Shown here piece by piece: positions 4,972 to 7,084 of a stretch of 7,084 nt of DNA. This DNA comes from Betaproteobacteria bacterium UBA3031 (lineage in GTDB: Bacteria > Pseudomonadota > Gammaproteobacteria > Burkholderiales > Eutrophovitaceae). The stretch is taken from positions 1 to 7,084 of the forward strand of contig DFDI01000082.1 in NCBI GenBank assembly GCA_002367635.1, given 5' to 3'. Numbering within the stretch: position 1 is the stretch's first letter; the number at the start of each line of letters is the position of its first letter. Below the pieces are notes generated by a model. That model saw only the letters and a program-made list of their open reading frames with translations, made no database searches and was not told the origin of the DNA. Made by a program: the position numbers and the translations under genes.

Positions 4972-6706
4972 TCGAGACAAGGCCTTAATCAGTGAATCGA
5001 TTCTGCGTTGGTTAAAAGAAATTTATAAAGACGAGTGGAGTGATGAGTTATCAGCCCTTACTGCTCGAATCAGTACTCGACTGACGACAGGTGCCGAGCG
5101 TGTAAACCCGAACCTGGAGAAATGGGATCAAGGGACGTGTGTGCTGATCAGCTATGCTGATTCAGTGACGGAGGAGGGGCTCTCTCCCATTGTATCTTTA
5201 GGTCGTTTTTGCGATACATATCTTCATGGTGTTGTCAGCACCATACATATACTGCCATTTTTTCCGTCAAGTGGGGACGATGGATTTGCCGTTTCGGATC
5301 ACGAGCGCGTGGATGCGTCACTGGGTGCGTGGGCTGATGTCACCTCGCTCTCAAAAAAATACCGGGTTATGGCTGATCTAGTCCTTAACCATGGCGCTCA
5401 ATCCAGTCCGTTATTTCAGCAGTTTCTAAATGATGAGGAACCTGGAAACGGTTTTTTTCTGACTGTTAACGAAGACTTTGACGTCTCTCGGGTGATTCGT
5501 CCAAGGGGACATCCGTTACTTCTGACGGTGACCACCAAGTCAGCTGAGAGAGTGGTTTGGTGTACGTTCAGCGAAGATCAAGTGGACTACGATTTTACCA
5601 ATCCAGCAGTACTTGAGTATTTTTTAAATATCATTCTTGATTTTATCAATCATGGTGTTTCTGTATTGAGGCTCGACGCTGTGGGGTTTTTATGGAAGCG
5701 TTCTGGTACCACTTGTTTGAACCTCAGTCAGACGCATGCCATTATCAAACTCATCAGGTATATCTGTGATGCGTATGCGGACGATGTGGTGATTGTCACG
5801 GAGACCAATCTGCCCAATCAAGAAAATCTGAGTTATTTTGGCAATGGAAATGAGGCGCATTGGATCTATAATTTCCCGCTGCCCCCGTTATTACTACACA
5901 CGCTCTTAACCGGTGACTCTAATGTGCTGAGGCGCTGGGCTATGAGTATGCCGCCAGCACTTTTGGGGAACAGTTATTTGAATTTTTTAGCTTCGCATGA
6001 TGGTTTTGGCCTTCGGCCCACGGAGGGTTTACTTGATGATGATGCGCGCGAAAATCTTGTTCAACGCTTAGAACAAAACGGCAGTCTATTCACTTGGCGC
6101 ACGATGCAGGATGGAACGAAAAAGATTTATGAGGCAAATATCACCTTATACAGTGCGCTTGAGAAAACGGATGTCGACCCCAATGGTCGTTACGCGATGC
6201 AAAGATTTATCGCAGCTCATTTAGTCATGTTCAGTTTGGAGGGGGTTCCTGCGTTATATATTAACTCTCTGCTGGCAACCGAGAATGATCTGGATGAAGT
6301 ATCCACTTCGGGTATTAATCGACGGATTAATCGAAAAAAACATACCAAAGCATTCATTGATTCACGTTTGAGCAGCACGCATACCCGTGAGCGCATACTA
6401 TTCGATACGCTTAAAACCTTAATTAAAATGAGGGCTGCTCAGGCTGCATTTCATCCTAATGCCACACAATTCACGCTTCAACTGGGTCGAGATTATTTTG
6501 GGGTTTGGCGTCAAAGTCAAGATCGTGGACAGAGCGTTTTCGCGATTACGAATTTAACGTCTACTGCTAAGAGATTACAGCTTGCGGACTTAAACTTAAT
6601 CGAGATTGAAAGCTGGCGAGATCTTATTGGTGGGGCGCGATTGCTCTCGCATCAAAGCGAAATGGGGCTTGACCCTTATCAAACAGTTTGGATTACAAAT
6701 AAGTAA
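4955..6706 (+). CDS. Glucosylglycerate phosphorylase-like GH13 sugar phosphorylase
   Basis: A 583-residue member of the sucrose-phosphorylase branch of GH13 (subfamily 18), most like E. coli YcjM-type glucosylglycerate phosphorylases, which convert glucosylglycerate and phosphate to alpha-glucose 1-phosphate and D-glycerate with retention. The (beta/alpha)8 barrel motifs are in order: HILPFFPSSGDDGFAVSD (98-115), DLVLNHGA (141-148), the domain-B/loop segment RPRGHPLL (182-189) with TFSEDQVDYDF (204-214), nucleophile Asp241 in RLDAVGFLWK, acid/base Glu284 in VTETNLPN, the transition-state Asp349 in ASHDGFG, and RRINR (456-460). A helical N-terminal region (1-55) precedes the barrel, and a small beta domain ends the protein. 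The ATG at 4955 overlaps the synthase end by 17 bases and is preceded by GAGAAAG. Placement behind the synthase and phosphatase argues for glucosylglycerate as substrate and for recycling the solute when stress ends; sucrose or another glucoside remains an alternative. Confidence 0.85.
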   Translation: MQNYDDRDKALISESILRWLKEIYKDEWSDELSALTARISTRLTTGAERVNPNLEKWDQGTCVLISYADSVTEEGLSPIVSLGRFCDTYLHGVVSTIHILPFFPSSGDDGFAVSDHERVDASLGAWADVTSLSKKYRVMADLVLNHGAQSSPLFQQFLNDEEPGNGFFLTVNEDFDVSRVIRPRGHPLLLTVTTKSAERVVWCTFSEDQVDYDFTNPAVLEYFLNIILDFINHGVSVLRLDAVGFLWKRSGTTCLNLSQTHAIIKLIRYICDAYADDVVIVTETNLPNQENLSYFGNGNEAHWIYNFPLPPLLLHTLLTGDSNVLRRWAMSMPPALLGNSYLNFLASHDGFGLRPTEGLLDDDARENLVQRLEQNGSLFTWRTMQDGTKKIYEANITLYSALEKTDVDPNGRYAMQRFIAAHLVMFSLEGVPALYINSLLATENDLDEVSTSGINRRINRKKHTKAFIDSRLSSTHTRERILFDTLKTLIKMRAAQAAFHPNATQFTLQLGRDYFGVWRQSQDRGQSVFAITNLTSTAKRLQLADLNLIEIESWRDLIGGARLLSHQSEMGLDPYQTVWITNK

Positions 6707-6718
6707 TCAATCATTGAT
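6706..6718. repeat. Short perfect palindrome after the phosphorylase gene
   Basis: ATCAAT-C-ATTGAT starts at the last base of the phosphorylase stop codon. It is an AT-rich 6-bp inverted repeat around one base. The loop is too small and there is no T-run, so it is a poor terminator. It could be a protein-binding site or chance. No other clear terminator is visible in the 65-base gap between the convergent genes. Confidence 0.3.
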
Positions 6719-6771
6719 AACTTATTAATCGCTTGTTGTCGCTTTAAACGAATGGCTTTCGTGAGGTCAGG

Positions 6772-7083
6772 TCAGTGGCACGCCTTGCCGAGCGCTTTCA
6801 GTCGCCAATAGTTGTAGGGTAGAGGGGCCAAAAACCCAGCGAACAACATGGGCGGGATGACCCACCAGGTTAACATCGCGCCACCGGTTAACAGAACATC
6901 GATTAAGTTCATAGCCGTTTCCATTGCGACCATCGAGATCAAAGACATACCGATTGCTGTTTTGAACGCAACTGATAGAGACATTTGTTTTGTGAGAATT
7001 AATGTTTCCAGGGCTATTGAGGTCAGAAGGCCATTAATAATGGCAAGCAGCATGATTTGCCACACAGGCCACGTTAATGCCGT
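6772..7083 (-). CDS. Small membrane protein, DUF4396-like C-terminus (5' partial)
   Basis: The minus-strand frame ends with TGA at 6774-6772 and is still open at the right edge, so the GTG at 7065 need not be the start and the N-terminus lies outside the window. Numbered from that GTG, three hydrophobic segments are visible: residues 3-24, 33-60 with repeated Met and Ala-Met-Glu patterns (SMVAMETAMNLIDVLLTGG, 44-62), and 64-87. The end, GFLAPLPYNYWRLKALGKACH, with its terminal Cys-His, resembles the C-terminus of DUF4396 membrane proteins as I recall them; their function is unknown, and the Cys-His could bind a metal. The gene is convergent to the operon and probably unrelated to it. Confidence 0.6.
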   Translation of the reverse strand, partial: TALTWPVWQIMLLAIINGLLTSIALETLILTKQMSLSVAFKTAIGMSLISMVAMETAMNLIDVLLTGGAMLTWWVIPPMLFAGFLAPLPYNYWRLKALGKACH

Positions 7084-7084
7084 C

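Noticed and set aside
1..7084. CRISPR arrays, tRNA or rRNA genes, insertion sequences and attachment sites
   Set aside because: No repeat-spacer pattern, cloverleaf-like segment, transposase or terminal inverted repeats were seen; base composition and codon style look even across the window.

Overview
The window looks like chromosomal DNA of a Proteobacterium, most likely a marine or halotolerant gammaproteobacterium. The reasons are a perfect sigma-54 promoter with NtrC-like upstream boxes, a Sec-type signal peptide and a lipobox-type signal, moderate base composition, and a compatible-solute gene cluster of a kind I associate with marine gammaproteobacteria. The taxonomic call is an inference from gene content only.

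Layout. Positions 2-448 hold the C-terminal part of a TetR-like regulator that runs in from the left edge, followed by a rho-independent terminator (525-562). The 338-base gap before the next gene is densely regulatory. It holds a 9-bp direct repeat (562-582), two 17-bp NtrC-like dyads (584-600 and 608-624), a -24/-12 sigma-54 promoter matching the consensus at every specified base (671-687), and possibly a 20-codon leader ORF (710-772). From 787 to 6706 six genes follow on the + strand with small gaps or overlaps and no strong terminator between them: a secreted HExxH metallopeptidase-like protein, an exported acetamidase/formamidase-family protein (probable lipoprotein), an unrecognised 37-residue protein, a HAD phosphatase of the mannosyl/glucosyl-3-phosphoglycerate phosphatase type, a glucosyl-3-phosphoglycerate synthase, and a GH13 phosphorylase of the glucosylglycerate phosphorylase type. 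Convergent to these, a small membrane protein with a DUF4396-like C-terminus enters from the right edge (6772-7083, minus strand).

How they may work together. The last three genes form a make-and-recycle cassette for 2-O-alpha-glucosylglycerate. The synthase joins a nucleotide-activated glucose to 3-phosphoglycerate, the phosphatase removes the phosphate, and the phosphorylase splits the product back to glucose 1-phosphate and glycerate. Glucosylglycerate is a nitrogen-free, negatively charged compatible solute that several bacteria accumulate when salt stress coincides with nitrogen shortage, replacing glutamate as counter-ion to potassium. The amidase family releases ammonia from small amides. 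NtrC-like boxes plus a sigma-54 promoter ahead of the whole array therefore suggest one nitrogen-starvation operon that both scavenges nitrogen from amides and switches osmoprotection to a nitrogen-free solute. That coupling is the most interesting proposal here. The promoter elements are seen directly; the co-transcription and physiology are inferred.
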